33,835 nt of DNA from positions 1-33,835 of the forward strand of contig CADBHQ010000021.1 in NCBI GenBank assembly GCA_902794535.1, in the 5' to 3' direction. The position numbers and the translations under genes were made by a program. Below the pieces are notes generated by a model, which had not been told where the DNA came from, ran no database searches, and saw only the letters and a program-made list of their open reading frames with translations. Positions 1 through 9,191 of this stretch are shown one piece after another. The first letter of the stretch is position 1. The number at the start of each line of letters is the position of its first letter. The stretch is from Fibrobacter succinogenes. Its GTDB lineage: Bacteria > Fibrobacterota > Fibrobacteria > Fibrobacterales > Fibrobacteraceae.

Positions 1-1764
1 CATTGCCCCGATTGCGGGCGCGTGATTCAGGCGCAGACGGTGGACCAGATTGTTGATAATTTGTATGTGAGCGACGAGGGCAAGCAGATTACGGTGATGG
101 CCCCGATTGTGCAGGAGCGCAAGGGCGAATACCGCAAGGAACTGGCCGAGCTCAAGGAAAACGGATTTGTGCGTGCCCGCGTGGACGGCACGATTTACAG
201 GCTTGAAGATGTCCCGGCGCTGGTGCGTTACGAGAAGCACACGATTGAAGCGGTGATTGACCGCTTGACGCTGGAGCGCAAGAACATGAGCCGTTTGCGC
301 GAGGCGCTGGAAGGCGCGTTGAAGCTGACCGACGGAAAGTTGGTGAGTTTCTTGCTGGCCGCGGGCGGTTCGGGCAAGGATGGCGCCGGAGATGCAAAGG
401 AAGAATATCGCCTGCAGGGTACGCTGCTCGCTTGCCCCAAGTGCGGAATTTCTATTCCAGAACTGGAACCGCGATTCTTCAGTTTTAACGACCCGAAGGG
501 CCGTTGCCCCGCTTGTAAGGGTATGGGCGAAAGCTACAAGTTCGATTTGGATTTGATTATCCCGGACAAGACGAAGTCTATCAAGGACGGCTGTATTGCG
601 ACTATCAAGAAAGATGATGGTACGCTGATTTTCAGCGATTTCGGTCGCCGCAACTTGCGTAACATCGCGAACGAGATGCATTTTTCGCTGGACACGCCGT
701 GGAACAAGCTCAAGAAGGCGCAGCAGGATGCCGTACTGTACGGCACGCCGAGCGAATCGGAACGCGGGATTATCCCGATTATGCAGGAACTGTGGGACAT
801 GTGGCACATTTTCCACTTCCGCAAGTACATGCAGATTGGCGTTTGCCCCGAATGTCATGGCACGCGTATCAACCGCACGGCGAATGCGGTTACTTTCCAT
901 GGCGTGAATCTGACCGAGATGACGGAATGGTCCGTCGAGAAGTCGGTAGAGTTTTTCGATAAGATTGACTTGTCCGAGAAGGAAAAGCGAATCGGCAAGG
1001 AGATTCTGAAAGAGATTCGCGGGCGACTTTCGTTCCTCAATGCGGTGGGGCTCGGTTATTTGACGATTAACCGTAAGGCTTCTACTTTGAGTGGCGGCGA
1101 GGCCCAACGCATACGCTTGGCAAGCGCTGTGGGTGCCGGCTTGCAGGGTGTGCTTTACGTGCTTGACGAGCCGAGCATCGGGCTCCACCCCCGCGATAAC
1201 GATAAACTGCTCGGAATGCTGGAGCATTTGCGTGCGCAGGGCAACTCCCTGATTATCGTGGAGCACGACGAAGACACCATGCGCCATGCGGACTGCGTGA
1301 TTGACGTGGGGCCGGGTGCCGGCGTGGAAGGCGGTCGCGTGATTGCGGCCGGAACTGTCGAAGAGCTGGAAAAGAATAAGGCTTCGCTGACGGGCGCTTA
1401 TTTGAGCGGCCGTAAGGCAATTGAAATTCCTGCGACCCGCAAGAAGATTGACAAGAATACGCCGAAGCTCAAGATTTGCGGTGCCGCCGAAAACAACCTG
1501 AAGAATATTGATGTGGAAATCCCGCTGGACGGTGCGCTGACGGTGGTGACGGGCGTTTCGGGCTCCGGTAAGAGTACGCTCATTAACCAGATTCTGCGTC
1601 GCGAATTGGCCCGTGTATTCTACAATTCTGAAGAACCGGTCGGCAAATTCGATCACCTGGAAGGTCTCGAGAATATCGACAAGGTGATTGAAATCGACCA
1701 GACGCCGATTGGCCGCACGCCGCGAAGAGATCCGCGGTTACAGCAAGAGTCGTTTCAGTTTTAA
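1..1764 (+). CDS. uvrA: UvrA excinuclease subunit A, tandem-duplicated form, first fragment (left-truncated, frameshifted at its 3' end)
   Basis: UvrA is the ATP-dependent damage-recognition subunit of nucleotide excision repair and loads UvrB. The reading frame is open from base 1, where a CPDCG half zinc finger appears, so the N-terminus and first Walker A lie outside the window. The finger is completed by CPKC (about 433-444) and CPAC (about 505-516). Next come the first ABC signature LSGGEAQR (about 1087-1110), a DEPSIGLH Walker B, and the second-domain Walker [10 protein letters not shown] (1552-1578). The frame matches UvrA up to [11 protein letters not shown] and then reads about a dozen unrelated residues to a stop at 1764. 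UvrA similarity resumes at 1724 in the +2 frame. A segment of about 22 residues is missing at the junction, so this piece alone cannot form the second nucleotide-binding domain. Family identity is very secure. Whether the break is genuine or an assembly error cannot be judged from the sequence. Confidence 0.93.
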   Translation, partial: HCPDCGRVIQAQTVDQIVDNLYVSDEGKQITVMAPIVQERKGEYRKELAELKENGFVRARVDGTIYRLEDVPALVRYEKHTIEAVIDRLTLERKNMSRLREALEGALKLTDGKLVSFLLAAGGSGKDGAGDAKEEYRLQGTLLACPKCGISIPELEPRFFSFNDPKGRCPACKGMGESYKFDLDLIIPDKTKSIKDGCIATIKKDDGTLIFSDFGRRNLRNIANEMHFSLDTPWNKLKKAQQDAVLYGTPSESERGIIPIMQELWDMWHIFHFRKYMQIGVCPECHGTRINRTANAVTFHGVNLTEMTEWSVEKSVEFFDKIDLSEKEKRIGKEILKEIRGRLSFLNAVGLGYLTINRKASTLSGGEAQRIRLASAVGAGLQGVLYVLDEPSIGLHPRDNDKLLGMLEHLRAQGNSLIIVEHDEDTMRHADCVIDVGPGAGVEGGRVIAAGTVEELEKNKASLTGAYLSGRKAIEIPATRKKIDKNTPKLKICGAAENNLKNIDVEIPLDGALTVVTGVSGSGKSTLINQILRRELARVFYNSEEPVGKFDHLEGLENIDKVIEIDQTPIGRTPRRDPRLQQESFQF

Positions 1765-4700
1765 TGTGAAGGGCGGTCGCTGCGATGCCTGCGAAGGTGC
1801 GGGCGTGAAAATCGTGGACATGCATATCCTTCCGAGTGTGCAGGTGACATGCGATGTGTGCGGCGGCAAACGCTTTAACGATGCTACTCGCGAAGTCTAT
1901 TACAAGGGCAAGAACGTTTCTGAAATTCTCGACTTGAGCATTGCTGATGCGGCGGAATTCTTCAAGGACATTCCGAAGATTGCGCAGCCGCTGAACTTGC
2001 TGGTGGAAGTGGGCCTCGGCTACTTGACTTTGGGACAGCCTTCGACAACGCTTAGCGGCGGTGAAGCGCAGCGTATCAAGATTGCTTCTGAATTGCGTCG
2101 CCCGGGTACGGGCAAGACGCTTTACTTGCTCGACGAACCGACGACGGGCTTGCACTTTGAAGATATCCGCAAACTCATGGATTGCTTGAATCGCCTGCGT
2201 AGTCTCGGCAACAGCGTCGTGATTATCGAACATAACCTGGACGTGATCAAGTGTGCCGACTGGATTATCGACTTGGGCCCGGATGCGGGTATCCACGGTG
2301 GTAAAATCATTGCGACGGGTACGCCGGAACAGATCGCCAAATGCAAGAAGTCCGAAACGGGCAAGTATCTGGCGCCAGTGCTTGCGAAAAAGCATGGCGA
2401 AAACCATCATTTTGACCGTACGCTCAAGGGCGGCGAGGACTTGTCGCTCGACATTGAGGTGCATGGTGCCCGCAAGCATAACCTCAAGAACATTGACGTC
2501 ACGATTCCGCGCCACAAGCTCACTGTGGTTACTGGCGTTTCGGGCTCCGGAAAATCGAGCCTCGCATTCCATACGCTCTTTAGCGAAGGCCAGCGCCGCT
2601 TTGTAGAGACGTTGAGTACTTATGCACGCCGATTCCTCGGACGCCCCGACCATGGGAGTATTGATTCCATTTCGGGTCTCGCGCCGGCAATTGCCATCGA
2701 CCAGAAGAGTGCGAGCAAGAGCCCGCGCAGTACGGTGGCGACCCTCACCGAAATTTATGACTACTTCCGCATTTTCTGGGCGAGGGTCGGGACCCCGCAT
2801 TGCTTGAAATGCGGGAAGCCTGTGTCTTCGTATAGCGCGGGCGACCTGATGCAATACGCCTTCGACCGCGACTTGAATAAGAAGGTCACGGTGCTTGCCC
2901 CGTTTGAAATCAAGGACGTGCTGAAACTTTCGAAAATTCTCACTGAGAAGGGTTACCGCAAGGTTTACCTCGGCGATAAGCTCGTGGAACTTCCGCTGCC
3001 GAAAATCCCGACCCGCGAAAAGCAGTTGTTCGCTGTGGTCGATACGGTGGTGGTCAAGGAAGAAAATCGCGCCCGCTTGGTAGAAGCCTTTGAACGCGGT
3101 TACCGCGACGGCAATGGAATTCTGTATGTAGAAGACGAGAAGGGTGGACGCCTCGCTTGCTCCGAAAAACCGGGCTGCCCCGATTGCGGCTGGTACATGG
3201 ATTCGGCGCTGAACCCGAAACACTTCAGTTTCAACACGCACTGGGGTGCCTGCGAAACCTGCCTTGGCCTTGGCCACTTTAAAGATGGCGAAGTTTGCCC
3301 GGATTGTCACGGCGAACGCCTCAAACCCGAATACCTTGCGGTTCGCATCGGTGACAAGAACATTATGGATGTGAACCACATGAGTATCGCCCAGGCGCTC
3401 GAATGGTTCAGCAACGAAAATTTCAAGCGTGACAACTTCGGGAAGGATAAAAATCCCGACGGCAAGATGACGGTCGCCGAACCCTTGCTCCGCGAAATTG
3501 TGGGCCGCTTGAACTTCTTGAAGGGAGTGGGCCTCGGCTATATCGGCCTCGACCGCGCGGGTGACACGCTCTCCGGCGGTGAATCTCAGAGAATCCGACT
3601 CGCAAGCCAGATTGGTAGCGGCCTTGAAGGTGTGCTCTACGTGCTTGATGAACCTACGGTAGGTTTGCACGAAAGCGATACCGCTATGTTGCTTAACACG
3701 CTTTACCGTTTGCGCGATCTCGGCAATACACTTGTCGTGGTGGAACATGATATGAAGATGATGCAGGCGGCGGACCATATTATCGATATGGGCCCGGCTG
3801 CAGGCGAGTTCGGCGGTGAAGTCGTTGCCGAAGGTTCTCCGGAACAGCTTTCCAAGCCTTATGCCTTGCAGCAATTCCCGCGTAGCGAGACGGTCAAGTA
3901 TCTGACGCACACCATCCCGATGGCAAACGAGATTGCGGCAAAGCCCATTACCGATTCTACGGAATTCTACGAATTCGAAAAGTTGAACCACAATAACCTT
4001 AAGAATTTGTCTGTAAAATTCCCGAAGGGCGCCATCAGTGTCGTTTGCGGCGTGTCGGGCTCGGGCAAGAGTTCCATGGTCATGGACGAAATCTACCCGC
4101 GCCTCAAAAAGAAATTCCAAGCTCGCGGTCGCAAGAAGCAGAACGGTGAAGTCTTGCTTGTTGACCAAAGCCCGATTTCGGGAACTCCTCGCAGCACGCC
4201 CGCGAGTTTCACGGGCGTGTTTGACGACATACGCAAGCTATTCGCCAAACTGCCGCAAGCCAAGTTGAAAGGCTTCGACTATGGCCGCTTCAGTTACAAC
4301 TTGGCTCGCGGCCGCTGCGAGGCCTGCGAAGGCCGCGGCGCTATCTCGGTCGAAATGCACTTCCTTTCGGACGTGTGGGAAGTCTGCGATGTCTGCGGCG
4401 GCAAGCGCTACAATCAGGAAACTCTCACTGTGACTTTCAAGGGCAAGAATATCGCCGACGTGCTCGACATGCGCGTGGCCGAAGCCTGCGAGTTCTTCAA
4501 GGATCAACCGAAAATTTTGCCGAAGCTGGAATGCCTGCGTGATGTGGGCCTCCCGTACGTGAAACTCGGACAATCTGTGACGACGCTCAGCGGCGGCGAA
4601 TCCCAGCGCTTGAAATTGGCTGCGGAACTTGCCCGCAAACCTGCTCAAGAAATGGTTTACCTGCTCGACGAGCCGACTACGGGACTCCACCTCAAAGACA

Positions 4701-4870
4701 TTCAGATTCTCTGGAACATGTTGCGCAAACTTTCTGCCCGCGGCGATACGGTTATAGTCATCGAACACCACCCCGATATTATTCGCCTTTCGGACTGGAA
4801 GGTGGAACTTGGCCCTGTTGGTGGTGAAAATGGCGGGTATTTACTTAATATGGGAACGAACGAAGTCTAA
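1724..4870 (+). CDS. uvrA: UvrA excinuclease subunit A, second fragment: end of module 1 plus a complete second UvrA module
   Basis: UvrA similarity resumes at 1724 with EEIRGY followed by RFSFNVKGG. The frame is open upstream to a TTG at 1688, but those first residues are out-of-frame translation. The fragment finishes module 1: zinc finger CDAC/CDVC, signature LSGGEAQR (about 2050) and DEPTTGLH. A second whole UvrA follows from about 2440: Walker [10 protein letters not shown] (2534-2557), UvrB-contact region with STYARRFLG, zinc-finger halves CLKC and CPDC/CETC, signature LSGGESQR (about 3570), second Walker A (4048-4071), zinc finger CEAC/CDVC, and last signature with DEPTTGLH (about 4585-4690). 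Double-length UvrA of this plan is known in some lineages, for example Chlamydia. The second module keeps an uninterrupted copy of the segment missing from module 1. If real, the frameshift would leave this module expressed only through internal initiation. Confidence 0.93.
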   Translation, partial: EEIRGYSKSRFSFNVKGGRCDACEGAGVKIVDMHILPSVQVTCDVCGGKRFNDATREVYYKGKNVSEILDLSIADAAEFFKDIPKIAQPLNLLVEVGLGYLTLGQPSTTLSGGEAQRIKIASELRRPGTGKTLYLLDEPTTGLHFEDIRKLMDCLNRLRSLGNSVVIIEHNLDVIKCADWIIDLGPDAGIHGGKIIATGTPEQIAKCKKSETGKYLAPVLAKKHGENHHFDRTLKGGEDLSLDIEVHGARKHNLKNIDVTIPRHKLTVVTGVSGSGKSSLAFHTLFSEGQRRFVETLSTYARRFLGRPDHGSIDSISGLAPAIAIDQKSASKSPRSTVATLTEIYDYFRIFWARVGTPHCLKCGKPVSSYSAGDLMQYAFDRDLNKKVTVLAPFEIKDVLKLSKILTEKGYRKVYLGDKLVELPLPKIPTREKQLFAVVDTVVVKEENRARLVEAFERGYRDGNGILYVEDEKGGRLACSEKPGCPDCGWYMDSALNPKHFSFNTHWGACETCLGLGHFKDGEVCPDCHGERLKPEYLAVRIGDKNIMDVNHMSIAQALEWFSNENFKRDNFGKDKNPDGKMTVAEPLLREIVGRLNFLKGVGLGYIGLDRAGDTLSGGESQRIRLASQIGSGLEGVLYVLDEPTVGLHESDTAMLLNTLYRLRDLGNTLVVVEHDMKMMQAADHIIDMGPAAGEFGGEVVAEGSPEQLSKPYALQQFPRSETVKYLTHTIPMANEIAAKPITDSTEFYEFEKLNHNNLKNLSVKFPKGAISVVCGVSGSGKSSMVMDEIYPRLKKKFQARGRKKQNGEVLLVDQSPISGTPRSTPASFTGVFDDIRKLFAKLPQAKLKGFDYGRFSYNLARGRCEACEGRGAISVEMHFLSDVWEVCDVCGGKRYNQETLTVTFKGKNIADVLDMRVAEACEFFKDQPKILPKLECLRDVGLPYVKLGQSVTTLSGGESQRLKLAAELARKPAQEMVYLLDEPTTGLHLKDIQILWNMLRKLSARGDTVIVIEHHPDIIRLSDWKVELGPVGGENGGYLLNMGTNEV

Positions 4871-4880
4871 AGGGCGCTCT

Positions 4881-4914
4881 TTTGTGTGAAAATAATGAAA
4901 TGTTTTTATATTTC
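4881..4914 (+). promoter_or_regulatory. Candidate FCB-type promoter for the secreted FGE-fold gene
   Basis: A TTTG at 4881-4884 and a TATATTTC box at 4907-4914 are separated by 22 bases. This resembles the Bacteroidetes -33 TTTG / -7 TAnnTTTG arrangement. A start near 4919-4920 would leave a leader of about 20 bases that includes the Shine-Dalgarno GGAGAAG at 4931-4937. Assigned by pattern only. Confidence 0.4.
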
Positions 4915-4939
4915 AATTAGATAGAATACAGGAGAAGAT

Positions 4940-7297
4940 ATGTCCTTTACTCGTTTGCTTCCGCTTTTGTTGCTGTTGCCGATTATGACGTTGGCCGATA
5001 GCGACAAGAATTTCAGAGTTGCCCCGACAATGTTCAAGGAAGGTGCTTTGATGGAGCCAATTGCCAATATGGCAATTGTTAAGAACGAAAACCTGATTTT
5101 GTCGGAATCCCCGATGGTTCCCCTCCGCACGAACATTATGTTCTTGCGCCATAAAAAGGGCCCCAAGGAATATCTGTGGTTCTCTGGTCCGGTAAATCCC
5201 ACTAATTTTGAAAAACTCCATGCCTTCAGCTTGGCTGATAATTATCTGAAGCCGGCCGAAGTTATGCTTCTGCGTTTCTATGGTTCTCAGACTTCTAGAG
5301 CGTTCCAGGACGAAGCGGACATTTATTTTGACAAGAATTACCTTTATTCTCCGCGCGTTCCGAAACTTTATTTTAGAAGAAACGGCCAATGGCAAACTAT
5401 TCAGGAAACTGCTCGTCCGGGAATCATTGCTATCAAGTCTCCGGCCAAGGGCTGGGAAGCGACTTCGCTGTCAGTCCCGATGAAGGAAGTGGCTCCGCTT
5501 GTTTACCCGGTTGAAGCGGGCATGTACGCATTCTCGTTCTCGGCTCCGAATCACCTGCCGTATGTCGATGCAGTTTCTGTTCCGGGAGGCTCTTTGGTAG
5601 AGCTTAAACCGCAAATGCCGGTTGTAGACACTGCGTCCAAGGTCAGGGCTACCACTTCTGTTACTTTGCATGCCGTTTCCGTTGCCAAGACTCTCGAAGA
5701 AACCGAACACCTGTTCGATATTCTTTCTCGCGAAGTTCAGGCCTCGGTCGAAAAAGTCGACACGAATGAATTTGACAAGATTTATCCGAAACTCCATAAG
5801 CCTCTGTATCTCGGGGTGGCCGCAGACGATAGTGTCTATATCCAGTACCGTAAGCGCTACGAAGGCAAACGTGACGAAGCCAAACTCTATTGGCGCATGA
5901 ATAGAATGGGCTCAGCGAGTGTCGTAAACGTTGCCCTTCGCCATAAAATTGATAGCCTGGAGAAAATCCCGCATCGTGTATCTTTGGTTCCGACTGCGAT
6001 TGACCCTGTTTACGACGAAAACGCTTGCGAAGACGTGATTGATTCTGCCGCGACCCTGGCCGCGCTGAAACAGGATTCCATTGCCAAGGCTGCTGCCCAA
6101 AAGAAGGCGGTAAAGGATTCTAGCGCCAAGGATTCTGTGGTTGCTCCGGCGGAACCGCCTGCACCGAAGACAAAGCGCGTCTGCAAAATGAAGGCTGTCC
6201 GCATTAATTATGGCCGACAGGGAGACCGCTACGATGTTTCCTGGGTGGGTAATGTCGAAGGTTATACGGCCGATTCGCTCTTGACCCTGCTCAAGAATTC
6301 TCCTTCTCGCGCCTTCTTCTCTATCGAAAGAAACAAGCCGGTGTGGATTTACCATGAAGGGGACTTGAAAGGTCGCCACCATTACCGCTATCAAAAGTTT
6401 GAATTGTTTGTGAAGGACAAGCCTGTCAAGAGTTATGGTTCCTTTGAACTTCCGTCGTACATTTTCGATGATCCCGAAGTTCAGGAATGGCTGAACCGCC
6501 CGATTGATGAACCTGCCCATAAGGTGCAAGAACCGAGGGCAAAAATCAAACAGGAAGACAATAGTGGCGTTTTGCTCGATGTTTCCATGAAGGTTCCGCG
6601 CGTTGTGCGCGACAGGGACCGCGGTACGGTAGCCTTGATTGATTCTGGTTCGTTCCGCTACAAGGGCAAGATTGTTTCGCTCTCTCCGTATGCAATCCAC
6701 ACAACCGAAGTGACTCAGCAGTTCTTCAAGGATGTGATGGACAAAAAAGATGCAAAGGAACGTATGGAGGACCGTTCGACCTTTACGGGCGCCCGCCACC
6801 CGGTGCATAACATTACCTGGCACGACGCCCAGGCGTTCTGCAAGGATTTAGGCGGAGACCTGCCGACCGAAGCTCAGTGGGAATTTGCAGGCCGCGCCGA
6901 CAACAACGAAGGCGCTCTCTGGAATCTCGACGAAGACCCGAATCCAGCTGTGTACGCTATTTACAAGGCCAACTCTTATAGCTTGGGCAAAAAGAATCCG
7001 GGATATGGCCCGCAGCCGGTAAGTAGCAAAAAGTCCAATGCTTGGGGCATTTTCGATATGTCGGGCAATGTCGCCGAATGGACTCGTGACAAGTATTTCA
7101 TGTTCTCGGTCTGGGTGGAATCTTCTAACCCGACGGGTGCTATGATTGGTTCTTCCAAGGTTTATAAGGGGGGCTCTTGGAAGGACAAAGAAGACGATTT
7201 GAATTTGACGGAACGCGACGATGAAGATCCGCGTTATTGGTCCGATGCTATCGGCTTCCGCTGTGCATTCCCCAGGAATCTGTTTGAAGGAAAGTAA
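4940..7297 (+). CDS. Secreted protein with C-terminal FGE-sulfatase (SUMF1/GldK-like) fold domain
   Basis: The ATG follows a good Shine-Dalgarno (GGAGAAG, 4931-4937). The protein has 785 residues and begins with a type I signal peptide (RLLPLLLLLPIMTLA), so it is probably periplasmic or surface-located. Residues about 20-540 match no family I recognise and include an Ala/Lys/Pro-rich linker near residues 375-415. Residues about 555-780 are a formylglycine-generating-enzyme-like domain, shown by TEVTQQFF, LPTEAQWEFAGR, GIFDMSGNVAEWTRD, YKGGSW and GFRCA. The paired cysteines used by catalytic aerobic FGE just after GGSW are absent, so the domain is more likely structural or ligand-binding, as in GldK/GldJ-type proteins. 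The stop codon overlaps the ATG of the next gene (TAATG), so the two are probably translationally coupled. The function of the whole protein is unknown. Confidence 0.85.
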   Translation: MSFTRLLPLLLLLPIMTLADSDKNFRVAPTMFKEGALMEPIANMAIVKNENLILSESPMVPLRTNIMFLRHKKGPKEYLWFSGPVNPTNFEKLHAFSLADNYLKPAEVMLLRFYGSQTSRAFQDEADIYFDKNYLYSPRVPKLYFRRNGQWQTIQETARPGIIAIKSPAKGWEATSLSVPMKEVAPLVYPVEAGMYAFSFSAPNHLPYVDAVSVPGGSLVELKPQMPVVDTASKVRATTSVTLHAVSVAKTLEETEHLFDILSREVQASVEKVDTNEFDKIYPKLHKPLYLGVAADDSVYIQYRKRYEGKRDEAKLYWRMNRMGSASVVNVALRHKIDSLEKIPHRVSLVPTAIDPVYDENACEDVIDSAATLAALKQDSIAKAAAQKKAVKDSSAKDSVVAPAEPPAPKTKRVCKMKAVRINYGRQGDRYDVSWVGNVEGYTADSLLTLLKNSPSRAFFSIERNKPVWIYHEGDLKGRHHYRYQKFELFVKDKPVKSYGSFELPSYIFDDPEVQEWLNRPIDEPAHKVQEPRAKIKQEDNSGVLLDVSMKVPRVVRDRDRGTVALIDSGSFRYKGKIVSLSPYAIHTTEVTQQFFKDVMDKKDAKERMEDRSTFTGARHPVHNITWHDAQAFCKDLGGDLPTEAQWEFAGRADNNEGALWNLDEDPNPAVYAIYKANSYSLGKKNPGYGPQPVSSKKSNAWGIFDMSGNVAEWTRDKYFMFSVWVESSNPTGAMIGSSKVYKGGSWKDKEDDLNLTERDDEDPRYWSDAIGFRCAFPRNLFEGK

Positions 7298-7860
7298 TGC
7301 TTAAAGAAATGCGTCTATTTAAAAAGCTGACGGCGATTCCGTATTTGCTGGTTATTTTGGCATTGTTGATGCCGCTGGCAAATGTTTCCTGCGCCGACGA
7401 AGTGATTGCCGAACCCAGCCTTTATGAACTTGCTTCGGGTCTCGACTTGGAACAGGAACTGAAGGAACCTGCCTTGGGCATTCTGAAAAAGATGGAAACT
7501 GGAAATCCGCCTGCCATGGAAAAGTTTCGACAGACCATGCCCCATTTCCCGAAAATGGAGCCGGTGCCGTTTCTCTACGTGATTCTCGTGGGCGCCGTGA
7601 TTGCGGGCTTGTTTGCGTTCTTTACTCCGCTGGGCTCCATTACAATCGGAATGCTAACGATGGTATCAATGTGGTTTTTCCTAGCGAAACTCGGGCAGAT
7701 TAGTTCAGCGATGGGAGTCTCGCTCTTGAAGGTGGAACCTGGCGTTGGGATTCATGCGGCTTCGTTCATGATTCTGATAGGAACCGCGATGAACCTCGCG
7801 ACAATCATCCGCCCGATTGTAGAAGAACTTAAGGCGCGTCGCGCCGCGAAAAAGAAGTAA
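7297..7860 (+). CDS. Four-helix membrane protein coupled to the FGE-fold gene
   Basis: The protein has 187 residues and its start overlaps the previous stop by one base (TAATG), so expression is probably coupled. Hydrophobic segments lie at residues about 13-32 (LLVILALLMPLANVSC), 88-108, 110-130 and 148-170. The loop between the first two (about 55 residues, acidic) would be extracytoplasmic if the N-terminus is inside. The C-terminus is strongly basic (ELKARRAAKKK), consistent with a cytoplasmic end. I recognise no family. The first segment ends in NVSC, which could be read as a weak lipobox, but the later helices make an integral inner-membrane protein more likely. Its pairing with the secreted FGE-fold protein suggests a two-component envelope unit. 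Confidence 0.75.
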   Translation: MLKEMRLFKKLTAIPYLLVILALLMPLANVSCADEVIAEPSLYELASGLDLEQELKEPALGILKKMETGNPPAMEKFRQTMPHFPKMEPVPFLYVILVGAVIAGLFAFFTPLGSITIGMLTMVSMWFFLAKLGQISSAMGVSLLKVEPGVGIHAASFMILIGTAMNLATIIRPIVEELKARRAAKKK

Positions 7861-7875
7861 AAAACTCGCCAAAAG

Positions 7876-7905
7876 AAAAAAACTCGCCATCAGGCGAGTT
7901 TTTTT
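7876..7905. terminator. Bidirectional intrinsic terminator between convergent genes
   Basis: A perfect 8-bp stem AACTCGCC/GGCGAGTT (7881-7888 and 7893-7900) with an ATCA loop is flanked by an A-run on the left and a T-run on the right. It can terminate the plus-strand membrane-protein gene ending at 7860 and minus-strand ychF ending at 7973. A second AAAACTCGCC lies just upstream at 7861-7870. Confidence 0.85.
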
Positions 7906-7924
7906 AATGTGTTAAACGATACTT

Positions 7925-7979
7925 GGTGCTTTAGCACCTTAGTAGAGTTATCCTCTATGAGGAAGTGTGTAATTACACA
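7925..7979. repeat. Two small inverted repeats at the 3' end of ychF
   Basis: GGTGCT-TT-AGCACC (7925-7938) and the perfect palindrome TGTGTAATTACACA (7966-7979) lie between the bidirectional terminator and the ychF stop codon, which is inside the palindrome. Either could stabilise the mRNA 3' end or bind a protein. No function can be assigned. Confidence 0.4.
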
Positions 7980-9070
7980 TTGAACAAGAAGTACATGATG
8001 TCGCCATCCTGTACCACGTAGTCCTTGCCTTCGGTGCGGACAAGGCCTGCTTCCTTGGCGGCGTTCCAGCTGCCGTGCTTCAGGAAGTCTTCGTAGCTCA
8101 AAGTTTCGGCGCGAATGAAGCCGCGTTCGAAGTCGGTGTGAATCACGCCAGCGCACTGCGGAGCCTTGTAGCCAGCATGGAACGTCCAAGCGCGGCATTC
8201 CTTTTCGCCAGCGGTAAAGAAGGTTCGCAGTCCAAGAATTTCGTAGCCCTTACGAACCACGGCGTCGAGGCCCGATTCCTTCATGCCGAGTTCCTTCAGG
8301 AATTCCACCTTGTCCGCAGGTTCCATGGCGGAAAGTTCTTCTTCGATCTTGCCGCTGATCATGATGACTTCGTGGCCGTTTGCGGCTGCGTATTCTTTGA
8401 GCTTTTCCACATAGGCGTTACCGGTGAGGATGTCGTCTTCCTTGACATTGGCGCAGTAGAAGAGCGGCTTTGCGGTCAGTAGGGCCAAATCTTTAACGAT
8501 GAGTTCCATTTCTTCGCTGTCGTGCATCACGGTGCGGGCGGCCTTGCCTTCCTGGAAGGCGTCGCGGAGCTTTTCGCAAGCGGCGAGGCGGGCCTTAGCT
8601 TCGGCACCACCCATACGGGCTGCCTTGGCTTCGGTAGCGAGGCGCTTTTCGACAGAGTCGAGGTCCTTCAAAATCAGTTCGGTTTCGATGATTTCCACGT
8701 CGCGGACCGGATCCACAGAACCATGCACGTGCACGATGTTTTCGTCGTCGAAGCAACGGATGACTTCCATGATGGCTTCGCATTCACGAATGTGGGTCAG
8801 GAACTGGTTGCCGAGGCCTTCGCCCTGGGCTGCGCCCTTTACAAGGCCTGCGATGTCCACAAATTCTGTAACGGCGGGAACGATGGATTTCGGATTGTAG
8901 ACCTTGACCAGTTCGTCGAGGCGGCTGTCCGGCACGCTCACCATGCCCACGTTCGGTTCGATAGTGCAGAACGGATAGTTTGCTGCTTCGGCGCCGGCGT
9001 TGGTGATGGCGTTAAAGATGGTGGACTTGCCCACGTTGGGGAGGCCTACGATACCGCATTTAAAACCCAT
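7973..9070 (-). CDS. ychF: YchF/OLA1-family ATPase
   Basis: YchF is a ribosome-associated P-loop NTPase of the Obg branch that prefers ATP. The 365-residue protein starts MGFKCGIVGLPNVGKST (P-loop residues 9-17). It has the G3 motif DIAGLVKGA and, in place of the GTP-specifying NKxD, the ATP-type NVKE (NxxE). A C-terminal TGS-like domain includes RAWTFHAGYKAPQCAGVIH and ends YFLFNV. The ATG at 9070 is chosen because GGAG sits just upstream (minus-strand GGAGATTATC) and the length matches the family. The frame is open further upstream, but that extension has no YchF similarity and crosses into the divergent MATE gene. A TACCTTTA box at 9128-9121 on this strand is a weak promoter candidate. Confidence 0.97.
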   Translation of the reverse strand: MGFKCGIVGLPNVGKSTIFNAITNAGAEAANYPFCTIEPNVGMVSVPDSRLDELVKVYNPKSIVPAVTEFVDIAGLVKGAAQGEGLGNQFLTHIRECEAIMEVIRCFDDENIVHVHGSVDPVRDVEIIETELILKDLDSVEKRLATEAKAARMGGAEAKARLAACEKLRDAFQEGKAARTVMHDSEEMELIVKDLALLTAKPLFYCANVKEDDILTGNAYVEKLKEYAAANGHEVIMISGKIEEELSAMEPADKVEFLKELGMKESGLDAVVRKGYEILGLRTFFTAGEKECRAWTFHAGYKAPQCAGVIHTDFERGFIRAETLSYEDFLKHGSWNAAKEAGLVRTEGKDYVVQDGDIMYFLFNV

Positions 9071-9139
9071 GATAATCTCCAATTTTAAAAGGCATTGCTG
9101 CCATTTGTTTTTTTGCGATGTAAAGGTAGAAAAAAGCCC

Positions 9140-9170
9140 TTGTAGGCAGTCCCATGAAAATCTAAATTTA
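9140..9170 (+). promoter_or_regulatory. Candidate promoter of the MATE gene
   Basis: TTG at 9140-9142 and TAAATTTA at 9163-9170 are spaced by 20 bases, matching the FCB-type TTTG-N19-21-TAnnTTTG layout. The Shine-Dalgarno AAGGTAAGG follows immediately before the ATG at 9192. Pattern-based only. Confidence 0.35.
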
Positions 9171-9191
9171 CGCCCGTTTTTAAGGTAAGGT

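Noticed and set aside
1583..4168. Long minus-strand open frame opposite uvrA (861 codons)
   Set aside because: Its translation has no domain or signal features and simply mirrors the strongly biased uvrA codons; UvrA motifs on the plus strand are unambiguous.
4891..4916. TGAAAT/ATTTCA hairpin after uvrA as a terminator
   Set aside because: Weak AT-only stem that overlaps the promoter-like box; no T-run after it.
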